DNA of 64,000 nt, from contig JBAIAA010000441.1 of NCBI GenBank assembly GCA_037893245.1, positions 62,001 through 126,000 of the forward strand, given 5' to 3'. The DNA comes from Crossaster papposus (taxonomy: Eukaryota > Echinodermata > Asteroidea > Velatida > Solasteridae). This document shows, piece after piece, positions 1 to 10,110 of this stretch (its first letter is position 1; every line of letters starts with the position of its first letter). Both the position numbers and the translations under genes were made by a program. Below the pieces are notes generated by a model. It did no database searches. It saw only the letters and a program-made list of their open reading frames with translations, and was not told where the DNA came from.

Positions 1-227
1 GGTTTACGTGGGCGACGAGGAACCGTTTCCTGTTAAAGAAGGGAAGGTTGGTTGCACCAAGGTTTTTGTTTTGCCTGAGCGAGGTTTTAACAATGAACCT
101 TTGTGAAAAATAATCCTGTGTCTGGGTTCAGTATATAAAATAAAATCCCGGTGCGAACTGGTGAACATCGACCCCATCCCCCAACCCTGTCATTATTACA
201 CAGTAATGGCCAGTTATTCCCTAATTT
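1..227. other. Presumed upstream intron sequence of the CDCA7-like gene
   Basis: No coding exon is recognisable here. The first exon that can be supported starts at 731 with an AG acceptor and is in frame with the zinc-finger exons, so this stretch is most simply intron of that gene, whose 5' end lies outside the window. Confidence 0.4.
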
Positions 228-594
228 GTGGAGTGTCGTGGCCGAGCGGTTAAGAACTCGGTTTTTCTGTTCCGCAGAGCGTGAGTTCGAGTCCCGGTGT
301 CGACACGTGTGTCCTTAAGCAAGGCAATTAAACCACTATTGCTTCGTCCTTCGGATGGGACGTAAAGTTGTAGGTCCCGTGTGTTGTATAATTTATAATG
401 TGACTTGTGTGTATATATCTTTCCAAATATAAAATTGTATAATGCACGTAAAAGAACCCAGAACACTTATCGCTAAGAGAAGGGGTTTGCCCCGGTGTTC
501 CTGGCTGACACAGCCTCTGTCTACGGGTTTCTTCTGGCTTACGAGCTACAGTGCCTTGAGCGCTTTTGAAGGATCCTTGGTTTCATTACCAGAA

Positions 595-633
<39 letters not shown>

Positions 634-645
634 TCTGAATCAATA
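228..645 (+). mobile_element. Full-length tRNA-derived SINE with AAT tail
   Basis: The head, about 233-305, resembles a class II (Leu/Ser-type) tRNA. It has an A box (TGGCCGAGCGG) and a B box (GTTCGAGTCCC), the internal RNA polymerase III promoter. A body of about 300 bp follows, including the block near 535-590 (GCTTACGAGCTACAGT), which recurs in the SINE at 34255-34545. It ends in about 15 AAT triplets (595-632). The region just after the B box does not fold as a real tRNA gene, so this is a SINE and not a functional tRNA. It lies in an intron of the CDCA7-like gene. Confidence 0.85.
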
Positions 646-730
646 AAATCAATAAAAAGTTTGTGAATTCACCAACCTTTCTAGTCTGTTGACGTGTCAC
701 CAATGTCTTTTTGATACCCATTCCTCGCAG

Positions 731-2989
731 AAACTGATCATCAAGTTTGGCCCGACGTTCAAGAAATCGTCCCTGGACTCCGGCAATGATTCAGACTCGG
801 ATTTTGAGGTTTACGAAGATGACGCTGAAGATGCGCCGACACCGACGAAACGGCGCCGGCTGACGGGGCGCCTTCGGGAGGCCGTGAAGCGACCCGAGGA
901 CATCACGGAGGAAGAGCTGCGTATGGTGGCCGAGTGCGTCAGGGACAAGAAGTACAATGCTGAAGTGGTAGGTCGGAGGTCAACAAGTGCCATGGTCCAG
1001 TAGGGAGTGGTGCTTGTGTTCTTGGGTAGGACACTTTACTGCATTTGTCTCTCTCAAGGGACAAGTACAATGCTAAAGTGGTAGGTCGGAGGTCAATTAG
1101 CGCCATGGTCCAGTTGGGATCACTGTGCTTGTGTTCATGGGCAAGATACTTTACTACATTTACCACTGTCTCTCGAGGGACTAGAACAATGCTGAAGTGG
1201 TGGGTTAGGGGTCATCAAACACCATGGTCCTGTGGGGAACGTGATGCTTGTGTTCTTGGGCAAGACACTTTACTACAATTGCCTCAATCAAATAGGAGTC
1301 AAATTTTAATTTGATACCAGAAAAGTGTTTTAAGCTGGCTGGCCATGGTTTAACGGTCGCTTAAACATACCCACGTGTTGGGCTCTCGACCAATAGGAAT
1401 GGCTAAACTGTCTTTTTTGGTATTTTTGAATTGCTTTTGCAAATGTCACTGTTTTTTTAGGGCACAACTTGTCACCAGTGTCGCCAGAAGACCATTGATA
1501 TGAAAACCATCTGTCGCTACGATGGCTGTGCCGGGGTCAGAGGTCAGTTCTGCGGGCCATGTCTGCGAAACCGCTACGGTGAAGATGCAAAGACCGCCTT
1601 GCTGAATCCGGTAAGGAAAGATCTATCGCGAGGGTTACGCAATGCTTCTATAGACAATCGCAGAAACGTAGCCCCATTTGTTTGTGTTACTATAGATGAA
1701 TCAAAAGGCGATTTTTTTTTTTTTCCTTTGTCGTTATTGGCGCTTTTAAACTTCGCACACTCCCACCCCCCACCCCCACCCACTCACCCAGTTATGTTTT
1801 GACCGGCAATCGTGGACGGGGTATTGTCCGACCGTCTTCCCTCTTTTGTTTATACTCTAACGTTTTCGGATGATCGCCATAGGATTTGTACACGAGAAAA
1901 GATCGTGGACGTTGTGTCAATCGTGGACCCATTGTTTGACTCCCAATTCTTTTGTCCGACGACCACGATTGTCGGTCAATACAAACGCATCCCCACCCTC
2001 TCTATCCTCTCTCGTCATGTATGGTTCTTTTTGGCTATCCGTTCCGTTTTGTCAGGACTGGATCTGCCCACCGTGCCGGGGCATCTGCAACTGTAGCTTC
2101 TGTCGCAAGAAGCAAGGGCGTCACGCCACGGGCATTCTCATCCACCTAGCTAGGGGGAGTGGCTACTCTAGCGTCAAGGATTACCTGGAAAAGTACGTAG
2201 GTATCACTAAAAGGAACAAGGATGGTTCTCGAACCACGTGTCTCGCCTACCCTATTTTTATAATTTGACCTCCAATGACCATTGCCCTTTGACACAACCA
2301 CCATTTAAAAGGTTAAAGATTACATGATTACGAGACGATACCGATGTGGTTGGCTGGGTTTTGAACGAGTATGTTTAAAACTGGCTCGTTGTTCTGGGCA
2401 CGTTGATGCCCCAGCCGATCGCAAAGGGCATTAACGATGTTCAGGCCCATGAGCCTGGGGCAAATTTCACGGAGCTGCTAAGCACACAAATTTGCTTAGC
2501 ATGAAAATTTGTCCTTGGTAAAAACAAGGGTGGAGACCAAATTTTCACGGGATCTTTATTGTTTTTGATTGATAATCAGCTGGTTTTTTGCTTAGCATGA
2601 AAAACACGTAGAATTTTGGCTGATAACTTGTTTTTAATGAGCAAGACTTTTTTGTGCTAAGCAAATTGTTGTGCTTAGCAACTCTGTGAAATTAGCCACT
2701 GGTTGAAACATACTTGTTTAATATCGGCCAACCGCATTTTTACTTTTTCCCTTTACTCATAAATACCTTTCGGTCAAAAAGTTTAAACAAGCCAAAAGTT
2801 TTCCCAACCTTTTTTGCTAAACAATTTTACCTTGTGTTTTGGGGAGCATTCTTCCATAATGTATCTTATGCTAAATATTTTGGCTCTTTTTTGTTTAATC
2901 AGATTTTCGAGGACTTAAAGACAGGCCAATACCTTGACTTCAACTGCTGCAGAATACTCAGGGTCAAAGGTAAAAGGTCAAGACATTGA
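731..2989 (+). CDS. CDCA7: CDCA7-like zinc-finger protein, 3' part
   Basis: Three exons are well supported: 731-967 (79 codons), 1461-1610 (50 codons) and 2056-2196 (47 codons). All start and end in phase 0 with AG acceptors and GT donors (GTAGGT, GTAAGG, GTAGGT). The first encodes an acidic, then basic segment ending in [19 protein letters not shown]. The next two encode the zf-4CXXC_R1 domain: [41 protein letters not shown] and [11 protein letters not shown], nearly colinear with vertebrate CDCA7/CDCA7L. In vertebrates the family is nuclear and recruits the remodeller HELLS to chromatin, supporting DNA methylation. A possible last exon, 2903-2989, opens in the right phase after TTTAATCAG and ends at TGA; its sequence is not recognisable and it is tentative. 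The 5' exons lie outside the window or were not seen. The donor at 968 is duplicated downstream (see 940-1230). Confidence 0.9.
940..1230 (+). repeat. Tandem repeat that copies the exon end and splice donor of CDCA7
   Basis: The last bases of the 731-967 exon plus the start of the intron recur: AAGTG/GTAGGTCGG at 968 and again at 1081, then a weaker GAAGTG/GTGGGT at 1200. Spacings are 113 and 119 bp. Copies 2 and 3 lack the full exon but keep about 20 bp of exon end and a donor-like site. They also carry CTTGTGTTCTTGGGCAAG-type sequence typical of a SINE body. The first donor keeps the reading frame to the next exon. Confidence 0.75.
1330..1425. repeat. Dispersed repeat fragment (CGACCAATAGGAATG)
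   Basis: The stretch with CTCGACCAATAGGAATGGCTAAACTGTC, 1386-1412, recurs near 49650-49680 on the same strand and in reverse complement near 20846-20920, each time next to a GTTTAA-rich flank. It is an old interspersed repeat of unknown class. Confidence 0.5.
2455..2698. mobile_element. Palindromic MITE of the GGGCCAATTTCATAGAGCTGC family
   Basis: The element opens with GGGGCAAATTTCACGGAGC and closes with CTCTGTGAAATTAGCC, imperfect terminal inverted repeats. Inside are several TGCTTAGCA blocks and a central CTTTATTGTTTTTGATTG. At least five more copies or fragments occur in the window (19395, 29808, 33515, 37748, 39594, 51711), making it the most frequent such family here after the TTAA elements. 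It is about 245 bp, non-coding and probably non-autonomous. The superfamily is not clear because no clean target duplication is visible. Confidence 0.75.
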
Positions 2990-3473
2990 CCTGCATTATA
3001 AAAAAATATAGAATCAAAACAAACATTTAAAATTTGCAAACTCAATGTAAATGTCTTCCATATTAAAAGTTCTCAGAGCCAGGCGTCTTTCGTCGTTTCT
3101 AAGATCATGGAATTTTGTTTGAAAGTGGATTTTATTTTAAAATTGATACTTAGATCTCCTTTTGTAAATAGCCAACCAATTTGGATTCTGGTAATTTTTG
3201 GCAATGGATTAAAGTCTTCAAAATGCTTTTTTAACAACGACTTGAGGCAGATGATAAAACTAAAAAAAAAAATTAATTAATCAAAAATAAATTGAAGATT
3301 TGGCTTCGATAGACTTTACTATTGGAGGATGATATTTTTTAATGTTATGGGTATTATTTTATGTTGGTTTGGTCAGAGAGGCTAACAATATCTGTGCGTG
3401 CTTTTAATTGTTGAAATCTACTTGAAGCTCTTCCCCGAATCAAAATAGTCGATCAGAATGGTGTAAACATTGT
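2990..3473. other. AT-rich sequence, no gene seen
   Basis: The sequence after the tentative CDCA7 stop is AT-rich. I see no conserved ORF, no RNA gene and no repeat with a second copy in the window. Confidence 0.5.
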
Positions 3474-3757
3474 TAATTTGATGCTAAAAGCATGGAATTT
3501 GGCACAAAGTCATGATATATGTCATAAGAACGATATTTGGCTATAGGGTCATCGCATATTTGACCTGGGGAAAAAATATAGGTAGAATAACATGTAATGG
3601 CAGCCATTTTTAAAATTTTGAAAATTAAAAAAAATGGTTTGTTATCTTAACTATATTTTTTTTCAAAGGACGAATCTGCGATGGCCCTATTAGCAAATAT
3701 CTTTCACCTGACATACTCCGATTGTGTGCCAAATTCCATGCTTTTATAATTTAAATA
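3474..3757. mobile_element. Foldback element with long imperfect arms
   Basis: The left arm (TAAAAGCATGGAATTTGG, then ATATTTGGC and GGGTCATCGCA) is mirrored by the right arm (TGCGATGGCCCTATTAG, then CCAAATTCCATGCTTTTA). The arms are about 80 bp around a centre of about 120 bp. A relative of the left arm (GGAAACTTGGCACACAGTCA) lies in intron 1 of all three secreted-protein genes, near 7160, 12529 and 15467. Confidence 0.7.
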
Positions 3758-4436
3758 GCCATTTTTTTTCTTACCATTCTTGCCCGACTATGGTAATTGA
3801 ACTTCATTTGAATATTGTTCTTCCACATCTGTGAAAATTGTTTTTTTCAAAATGCTGATTCCATTCAACTTGCATGTATTGATCCAAAAGTCTAACAGCT
3901 TCCCCGCATCATATCTTGGATTGTTGTCTATATTTTGTTCTATTGTCAAAAAAGGAAAATTATTTGCAATGTTGCTTGGATTTTTACTTTTGGTATTGAG
4001 AACAAAGAAGACTTTCGAAAAGGGAAAAGTCTTTGTCAAAGTTGGTGCTTGTACATACAGTTTTATTGTCATCTTTAAAAAGTTTTGTAAAATTTTTGAG
4101 AAAAGTTACAATATTTCAAGAATGTTGTTGTTTGTTGTCTCGCATGAACGAAGTTAAGAAAAAAATATGCAATCACTATTTCTGTACGTAGTCCGTCCAT
4201 TATGTACATGTACGTAGTCCGTATGTACCTGCCATTTTGGTTACAAATTAAAAAAATTGGTCTCGTTGGAAAACTTGAAGTCGAATTACAATCAACCATG
4301 GGTCGTGCATGCAATAATGTAACCTTTATATGTTGGCCATGGCAACGGCAAAGTAATGAGGTCAAAGGTCATTCGGGGTCAAGTTGTAAAAGAGGCTCGC
4401 ATTGTAAAATTGGTCTGTTTGAAAACTTGAAGTTCA
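3758..4436. other. AT-rich intergenic sequence
   Basis: There are short ORFs on both strands but no recognisable protein. GGTCAAAGGTCATTCGGGGTC at 4359-4380 resembles the nuclear-receptor half-site-rich repeats seen elsewhere in the window. Confidence 0.4.
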
Positions 4437-4833
4437 ATAAGCCATTTGCGCGTGACCCCGAGTTAAATTTGAATAACATCTGGTACACTGACTTGCTCAC
4501 ACAGCTTGGCACAGTTTAACTTTAAATTCTCCAGACCAAAGACGCTGTTGCTATATCACGTGATTCGGGGCAAGCCTTATGCGTCATACGCTAGCAACCC
4601 CCAGCTCTGGAATGGTCTGGTGTCTTTTTGCCATTCTCACCCATTGTAAACAATGTTTTGGTGCTGAGCGTCTCTTACGTAACTATGCAAAAGCTTGCCC
4701 CGAATCACGTGATATAGTAACAGTGTCTTTGGTCTGGAGAATTTAAAGTCAAACTTTGCCAAGCTGTGTGAACAAGTCAGTGTACCAGATATTATTTAAA
4801 TTTAACTCGGGGTCACGCGCAAATAGCTTATTG
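4437..4833. mobile_element. Long inverted-repeat (foldback) element
   Basis: Arm 4437-4580 (ATTTGCGCGTGACCCCGAGT, TCTCCAGACCAAAGAC, ATATCACGTGATTCGGGGC) is repeated in reverse complement at 4692-4833, with a spacer of about 110 bp containing TTGGTGCTGAGCGTCTCTTA. A second copy near 38980-39400 is split by a TTAA-type insertion in exactly this spacer, so the copy here shows the empty site. Confidence 0.85.
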
Positions 4834-5944
4834 CAAGCTAACTTGGGTCATAGATGCAATATTTAATCTAGCATAATATGGTAATACTAGGGTCAAAGGT
4901 CATGAGGTCAAGTTGTAAAATAGGGTAATTATGGACTTGTGGTTCGAGAACCATCTTTGTTTTTATATTCTGATGGTTGTATTGATGCGTAATCAACAAG
5001 ATTTCAACAAAGCGAAGCAATGTAAAATATTACGGGAGCCCTTGCGCAATGTAGTTTAACTGCATGTCGCAAGGCTCTTGTATTGTCATGTGATTGTCAT
5101 GTGTTAGCGAGTCGCCTCAACCGCCACAGATTAATCAATATAATTTTATATATATGCAACTATTTGTTAAACAATTTATATTGAATTTTAATGTTTAAAT
5201 TATATTTTAATTTAGAATTTTAATTGTTTTGTCTTTTTGCATGTTAAATATTTTTAATGAATTGATTAACTATAATTAAAATCATAAACTAAAATTAGTT
5301 TGGAGCAATTTTTGTATTTTCTTTTGAAACTTTATTTTTATTTTAGACTTAAATGGATAGACCAACATAATAGGGTCTTTTTGAATCTCTGGCTTGGTTT
5401 CATCTTTGGCTTAAGGCGATTTTAGGCTTCCAACTGCCGGAACTCCAGCTATAGGTTTTGGCGCCTGTTGTGCTTCAGAAACACTCAATCGGTTAATATT
5501 ATATTTAAAAGTTTGAATATTTCCATGTGCTTACGATTTTTATTTGCTTGTCTGCGATTCAGTTGTCGGTGGCGAAGCCGAGACGAAGCAAAGGCTTGGA
5601 AAACACCCATACTGTTTATTGAATACGGCCATGTTGCATCCCTCAATATTGCTGCAGCATGGGTTTAAGTAACCAGTTCGCGCCGGGATTATTTCGAAAT
5701 TGACCGATCAGAGATGGATTCAGGCCGGCATCTGTGGGCAGCACACCCCGATATTTCAGGCCTTGTGGTTTATATATCCGTGGAATCGGCCTTTGTGCTT
5801 TTGGAAACAAACAAAATGCAGAAATTAAAATAGCGATGTCGCGTCGGTTGGTTGGGTTTCCCCTTGCGTGTATGTATAATTGATGAGTTTAATAATTGCA
5901 TGCGCATAGCAATAGTAAACACACAATAATAGAACCATATTCGC
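4834..5944. other. Intergenic, AT-rich; no gene recognised
   Basis: A very AT-rich block lies at about 5120-5350. Position 5671 carries a partial end of the CCAGTTCGCGCCGG TTAA-element family (TAACCAGTTCGCGCCGGG). No exon of a known protein is visible. Confidence 0.4.
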
Positions 5945-6279
5945 AGGGTCGCTGCATTTTATTTAGAGGCTATTAACTTTAACAATTAACTTTTTAGGTA
6001 GTTATAATTCATTGGTTATGTATACATGAATAAATAACGACCAGCCTGCGATGTAAAATATTATAAGCTAGATTATTTCATCTGCGCTACAGCACAAACC
6101 CCATAAAACAATCCATACAAAATTAATTTCAACAGTGTTCCAAAATAAATATTGTTTGTCTCTGAAGTAATACTTTCAAAGCAATGTCTTTTTGGCTATG
6201 CATTTTACTACAATAGTCGGACAATTATTTAAAAAGTATTTTTTTTACAATCGTACCAGTTTACCTTGAAATCTTGTGT

Positions 6280-6302
6280 GGGGGGGGGGGGGGGGGGGGG
6301 GG
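6280..6302 (+). repeat. Poly-G tract (23 G)
   Basis: This is an uninterrupted G run upstream of gene 1. Long G or C runs recur through the window, for example at 15703, 20016, 20060, 30264, 55353 and 56554. Confidence 0.9.
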
Positions 6303-6660
6303 TGGTTCTGTGTGTTTACTGCCCGAAATAATTTAGCATGCGATATTTTGAAACAAAAAATCGATCTGTTGAAGCATGTAATGAAAAATGTATGCAAAAC
6401 ACGGGCATGTTCGATGCAAAACAAAAGGCCTTCAACTCCAGATAATAATTCGTCTGCATAATTTGAAATAATTTATGGGCCTAATTTATATGGGATGACA
6501 TTTTTAATAATGCTATATAATTAAAACAGCCTTGAAATTACCATCGCTTTAACAACTTCCATATCATACATAATATGCTATATAAATTGCATTATCGCAA
6601 TAGCCTCTTTGGTCCGAACCTGGTCGGATATTGCCTAGTCGATTAGCGGTTTCTTTAGCC

Positions 6661-9600
6661 ATGCTTCCGACGGTCTTGGTGTGTTTGCTGCTAGCTAGCG
6701 GGGTGAGCGGTAATTGGGAAGACAAGAGCCACGACCCGGACAACACGCACCTGGTAAATATACCCATGTACATGTAGTAAACTTTACCCCAATGGCTATT
6801 TCTGTCGCACATGAAGCAAGACATAAGACGGGAGAATCCCCCCTCCCCCTCCCCCACTCCCCTCTCTTCCCCTTCTCCCCCACTCCTCTGTGGTGGTCAT
6901 TGTGCTTGCGAAATGTTTTGGTTTCTCAGGAAATGGTTTTATGTTTTTAGGGGGGTGTGCGTTCGGTAATAGTAGTCTAGAGAGTGTATGGGTATGGGAG
7001 ACTAAGGGGGGAGTCCGTCGGTCCTATCTCTTGCTGGGTATATCCTGTTAAGTCCGTCACAAGACCCGTCACATGATCAAAAACCACCTCCCCCCAAAAA
7101 GCCAGCACTGAGTCGGGCAGAATTGTGTACTGGCATTAATCAATTGAGTTATAAAATTATGGAAACTTGGCACACAGTCATAGCATAATATGTCGTGATG
7201 AAGATATTTGACGAAGGGGCCAGGGTTGAATTGTCGGTCCATTGGCGATGTGTGCTGCAAATAAAAACACTGCTGTCGGCGTGTAGTATACTTTTTCCGC
7301 TGTGACCCTAGCCTTTTGACAAGGCCTCGTGACTCTGGCTAAGCGGCTGAGATGAGTCTAGATACCCGGGGTGAACGCGCGACCGAGTGACGAATGTCAC
7401 GAGGCCTTTTGCAATGTAGGTTTCACTGCTCGGCATGAATTATTCATAGTACATATTAGCATGTCAATACGCCCAATCAGAACGGCGATCTCCCAGTTGG
7501 CTTCGTTCGTGATTCGTTCAATATCAAAGCATGTAAGAAAAGGTAAAAAAACCGTAAATAAATGTTGCTTCTGAGTTGAATATATGAATGATAAATACAA
7601 GATATCACATTTAAATCTATTTTACATGCAAAATTTCAATAAATTAGGAAGCAACTAATGATTTGAGCTAAATATTGTAAGTGACATGATTGGACATTCC
7701 CTGTTTGTAAAATGAACTAATCCAACTCAAATATAAGCTGACGTCACGCAGAGATACGTTCGCTGATTGGACGCTACCATATAGGTAGCGATTCAAGTTG
7801 GAAACAAAGGTTAACATAAGAAATCCAAACCAGATTGATAAAGGCCACTTGTCTGGGCAATTCGCACTGACGTCACTCAGGTTTTCGCGATTAGTCTCTT
7901 TTTAGTCGCTCGGCGTCTATCAGACATGTGGCCTTGTTTAAAGGCTACTGTGACCCGGGTTCGAATCCCGCCTGGGCCAATACGTGGATCGGGTTTTCAG
8001 TCCCAGTCAGTTTCCCTAAAATATAATTCTGAGGTTCCCCCCCCCCCCCCCCACCTTTAAAGCTGTGAATATCTTCTACCAAAGGACCCAACTGGAAATA
8101 AGTCGTAAGAATTTCGTGGGTCATCCCGGTAAATTGCCAAATAAATCAAGGTCCAAACTATAATAATTATTTGTATCCATCCACAGGGGTTTAAATTATA
8201 CAACCTCGAGTGCAACGCCGATGGAACGTCATGCTTCAAATCGTACAAAATGAACATATATGGATCAGAGGTTCAACGTACGTATACTATTTAGGGCATA
8301 ACAGGGTGAAGGCCCGGTCATTACTGCGTGATAACGCACCGGGTTGGGGGATGACCACTGGTAATGGACCGAGCCGAACTTAGTTCTATTACCAGCGGTC
8401 ACCCCAACCCGTCCGTTACCACGCAGTGAATGACCGGGTCCTCACCCAATTCCCTTTAATAAATACCTTTTTTGTTTAGGGAGTAAACAGTGAATTTGCC
8501 CCAATTTTGTTAAGCCTGGGTCATTACTTACAAAAAAATGCCCTCCACGTGGTCGAGTCTCGACCAATCAGAAGCTATCAAGGACTCGACTGAAAACACC
8601 ACTCTCCAAAAGAGTGAGTACGTACTAGAATAATGCAAAAATCTCACATTTTCCAGAAAACTTCACATATAACAAGAGCCCTAGTGAGGTGTCCTTGACT
8701 GGGCATGCAGAATGGGGCGACGCGGCGATGAGCCTAAATCAAGGTAAGGGAACACATTTATAGACGTACCCTAGACGTACATATGGACGTACATTAGTGA
8801 TAGTTGCTCAACAAAGTTTGTGTATAGACCTACTGTTTACTCTTGTATACCGCCCTCTTTTGACCGCACTGGGTGAAACTTCAACACGGCCATCTTGGAA
8901 ATGCACACGCACACAAATTGTCTTAAGTTCTGTGTCGGTTATTCATTGCATTACCCGATTGTGACAACAATTATAATTTAATTTGCACTCTCGGACCTAG
9001 AAGCATATTTTCCTTCATCCGAAATTTGCTTTACCAAAAAGCATATGTTTAAAGCAAAATTAGGGAGCTCATGTTTTTTGAGGTACATTTGGGGTACAAG
9101 GTGCACCCGGGTGGCAATAATTTTTCCTGCAGGTAGGTTGGTACATAGCGTACATCTATTAGCCAATCAGGTACATAGTGTACATCTATTAGCCAATCAG
9201 AACACAGATGGTGTTGAAGTCATCGATGATGTTAGACTTGTCTGGGATCTGACTAGGGTTAGGGGTTAGGGGTTAGGGGTTAGGGGTTAGGGGTTAGGGT
9301 TAGGGTTAGGGTTAGGGTTAGGGGTTAGGGTTAGGGTTGTTCCAGACAACTCTAACATCATCGATGGCGTCAACACCATCTGTGTTCTAATTGGCTAATG
9401 TACTAACCTACCTGCAGAAAAAATTAACGCACCCGGGTGGCAAGGTAATACTGAGGCCTCGTAATTATAACTTTTCACTTTAATATGATAATTTATGTAA
9501 ATGGGGCCGTTGAGGCGGAAGTGAATTGCGGTCCCATGGAAAATGTGAAGGGCTGGGTCCAAAGTCTATTGTTCTTGTCGTTTCCCAGAGAACGAGGAAC

Positions 9601-9869
9601 AGTTTCGCATTTGCTATGAATACGAGCTCTTCCATGACTTGAACAACGTACCACCACAGGACAACCACAAGGTGATGAAGTGTCTGGAAAACTCCTTTGA
9701 AGGGATTACCGTGCCGCCCGAGTGCGTCAGGCCTGTCGCCTTGAAAACAGTCTACATCCAGTCTGGCGACAGTGAAATGCGAGGAGCGCAAGTGCTGTAC
9801 TGCGCAGGCGTTGAAAAGGTTGACAAGGGGCTGAAAGGATTACCGTCAAAAGCTATAAATAAGGCATGA
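6661..9869 (+). CDS. Unknown secreted six-cysteine protein, copy 1 (183 aa)
   Basis: I do not recognise this family. Four exons join in phase: 6661-6753 (93 nt), 8187-8277 (91), 8657-8743 (87) and 9589-9869 (281), with intron phases 0, 1 and 1. Donors are GTAAAT, GTACGT and GTAAGG; acceptors are CCACAG, TTCCAG and CCCAG. The same four exons stay open in two neighbouring copies, which strongly supports the model. Residues 1-17 (MLPTVLVCLLLASGVSG) form a signal peptide with the mature start near NWED. The mature part has six cysteines (ECNADGTSC, RICYEYE, MKCLEN, PPECV, LYCAG), suggesting three disulfides, and one N-glycosylation site (NFT) in exon 3. There is no membrane segment. An extracellular or body-fluid role is inferred. 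The introns hold a SINE shared by all copies plus copy-specific transposons. Confidence 0.85.
7309..7947. mobile_element. 639-bp DNA transposon with 9-bp target duplication
   Basis: Flanks are CTGTGACCC at 7300-7308 and again at 7948-7956. The ends are inverted: TAGCCTTTTGACAAGGCC at the left, and the right end reads TAGCCTTTAAACAAGGCC in reverse complement. Units 2 and 3 have the uninterrupted sequence (CCGCTGTGACCCGGGTTCG near 12662 and 15606), so the insertion came after the duplication. It lies in a SINE within intron 1 of gene 1. No transposase is present. The 9-bp duplication would suit Mutator-like or Merlin-like elements; the superfamily is not settled. Confidence 0.9.
7957..8070 (+). 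mobile_element. SINE remnant in intron 1 of copy 1
   Basis: GGGTTCGAATCCCGCCTGG (B box) is followed by a GGATCGGGTTTTCAGTCCC-type body. The same SINE is at the matching place in copies 2 (12640-12800) and 3 (15580-15780), so it predates the triplication. Its head was split by the 7309-7947 insertion. Its poly-C run, 8037-8052, is 16 C. Confidence 0.8.
8290..8460. mobile_element. Palindromic element in intron 2 of copies 1 and 2
   Basis: ACAGGGTGAAGGCCCGGTCATT at the left is mirrored by AATGACCGGGTCCTCACCC at the right, with inner arms GATAACG and CGTTACCACGC and a central GGTGACC-like core. A shortened relative is at 13005-13130 in unit 2. Unit 3 has unrelated sequence here, so the insertion may predate the split of units 1 and 2, or intron 2 of unit 3 may have been replaced. 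Confidence 0.7.
9117..9429. mobile_element. Foldback element with TTAGGG-type core, copy 1
   Basis: The arms are inverted repeats of about 100 bp. The left arm has CCTGCAGGTAGGTTGGTAC, ATTAGCCAATCAGAACACAG and CATCGATGATGTTAGA. The right arm has CTAACATCATCGATGG, TTCTAATTGGCTAAT and CCTACCTGCAG. Between them, about 9252-9338, is an array of TTAGGG and TTAGGGG. Flanks are direct repeats GCACCCGGGTGGCA at 9103-9116 and 9430-9443. Units 2 and 3 lack it (near 13700 and 17090). It lies in intron 3 of gene 1. A related element is at 11429-11804 in the opposite core orientation. Confidence 0.88.
9252..9338 (+). repeat. Interstitial telomere-like array (TTAGGG/TTAGGGG)
   Basis: About 13 units of mixed TTAGGG and TTAGGGG form the loop of the foldback element around it. 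TTAGGG is the usual animal telomere repeat. The array lies inside a gene intron, so it is interstitial and carried by the element. Confidence 0.9.
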
Positions 9870-10110
9870 CGTAATGGGTTTTTGTTTGGAACGTGTAGTC
9901 TCGCTTCAAGATGTTTAATATTTGAAAATCGGTAAGTTTGTTCTACATGAAAATGTGCCCGGCGGTATGCGCACGCATCGTGTTTTGCATAAAGTGTGGT
10001 TTAGGAGTGACGTCACAGGTCAGATCGCCTTTGAATTATGTGACCTTTCTGTACTTCTTAACCAAAGTGAATTTGTGCAAAACACGATTCGTGCATATAG
10101 GCCTACACGT

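Noticed and set aside
233-307. tRNA-Leu/Ser-like sequence
   Set aside because: It has A and B boxes but is followed by a SINE body and AAT tail, and the stems do not pair well enough for a functional tRNA. Treated as the SINE head. The same applies near 12660, 15607, 34300 and 49850.
2903-2989. Certain last exon of CDCA7
   Set aside because: The phase and acceptor fit, but the encoded tail has no recognisable similarity, so it is only noted as tentative in the gene entry.
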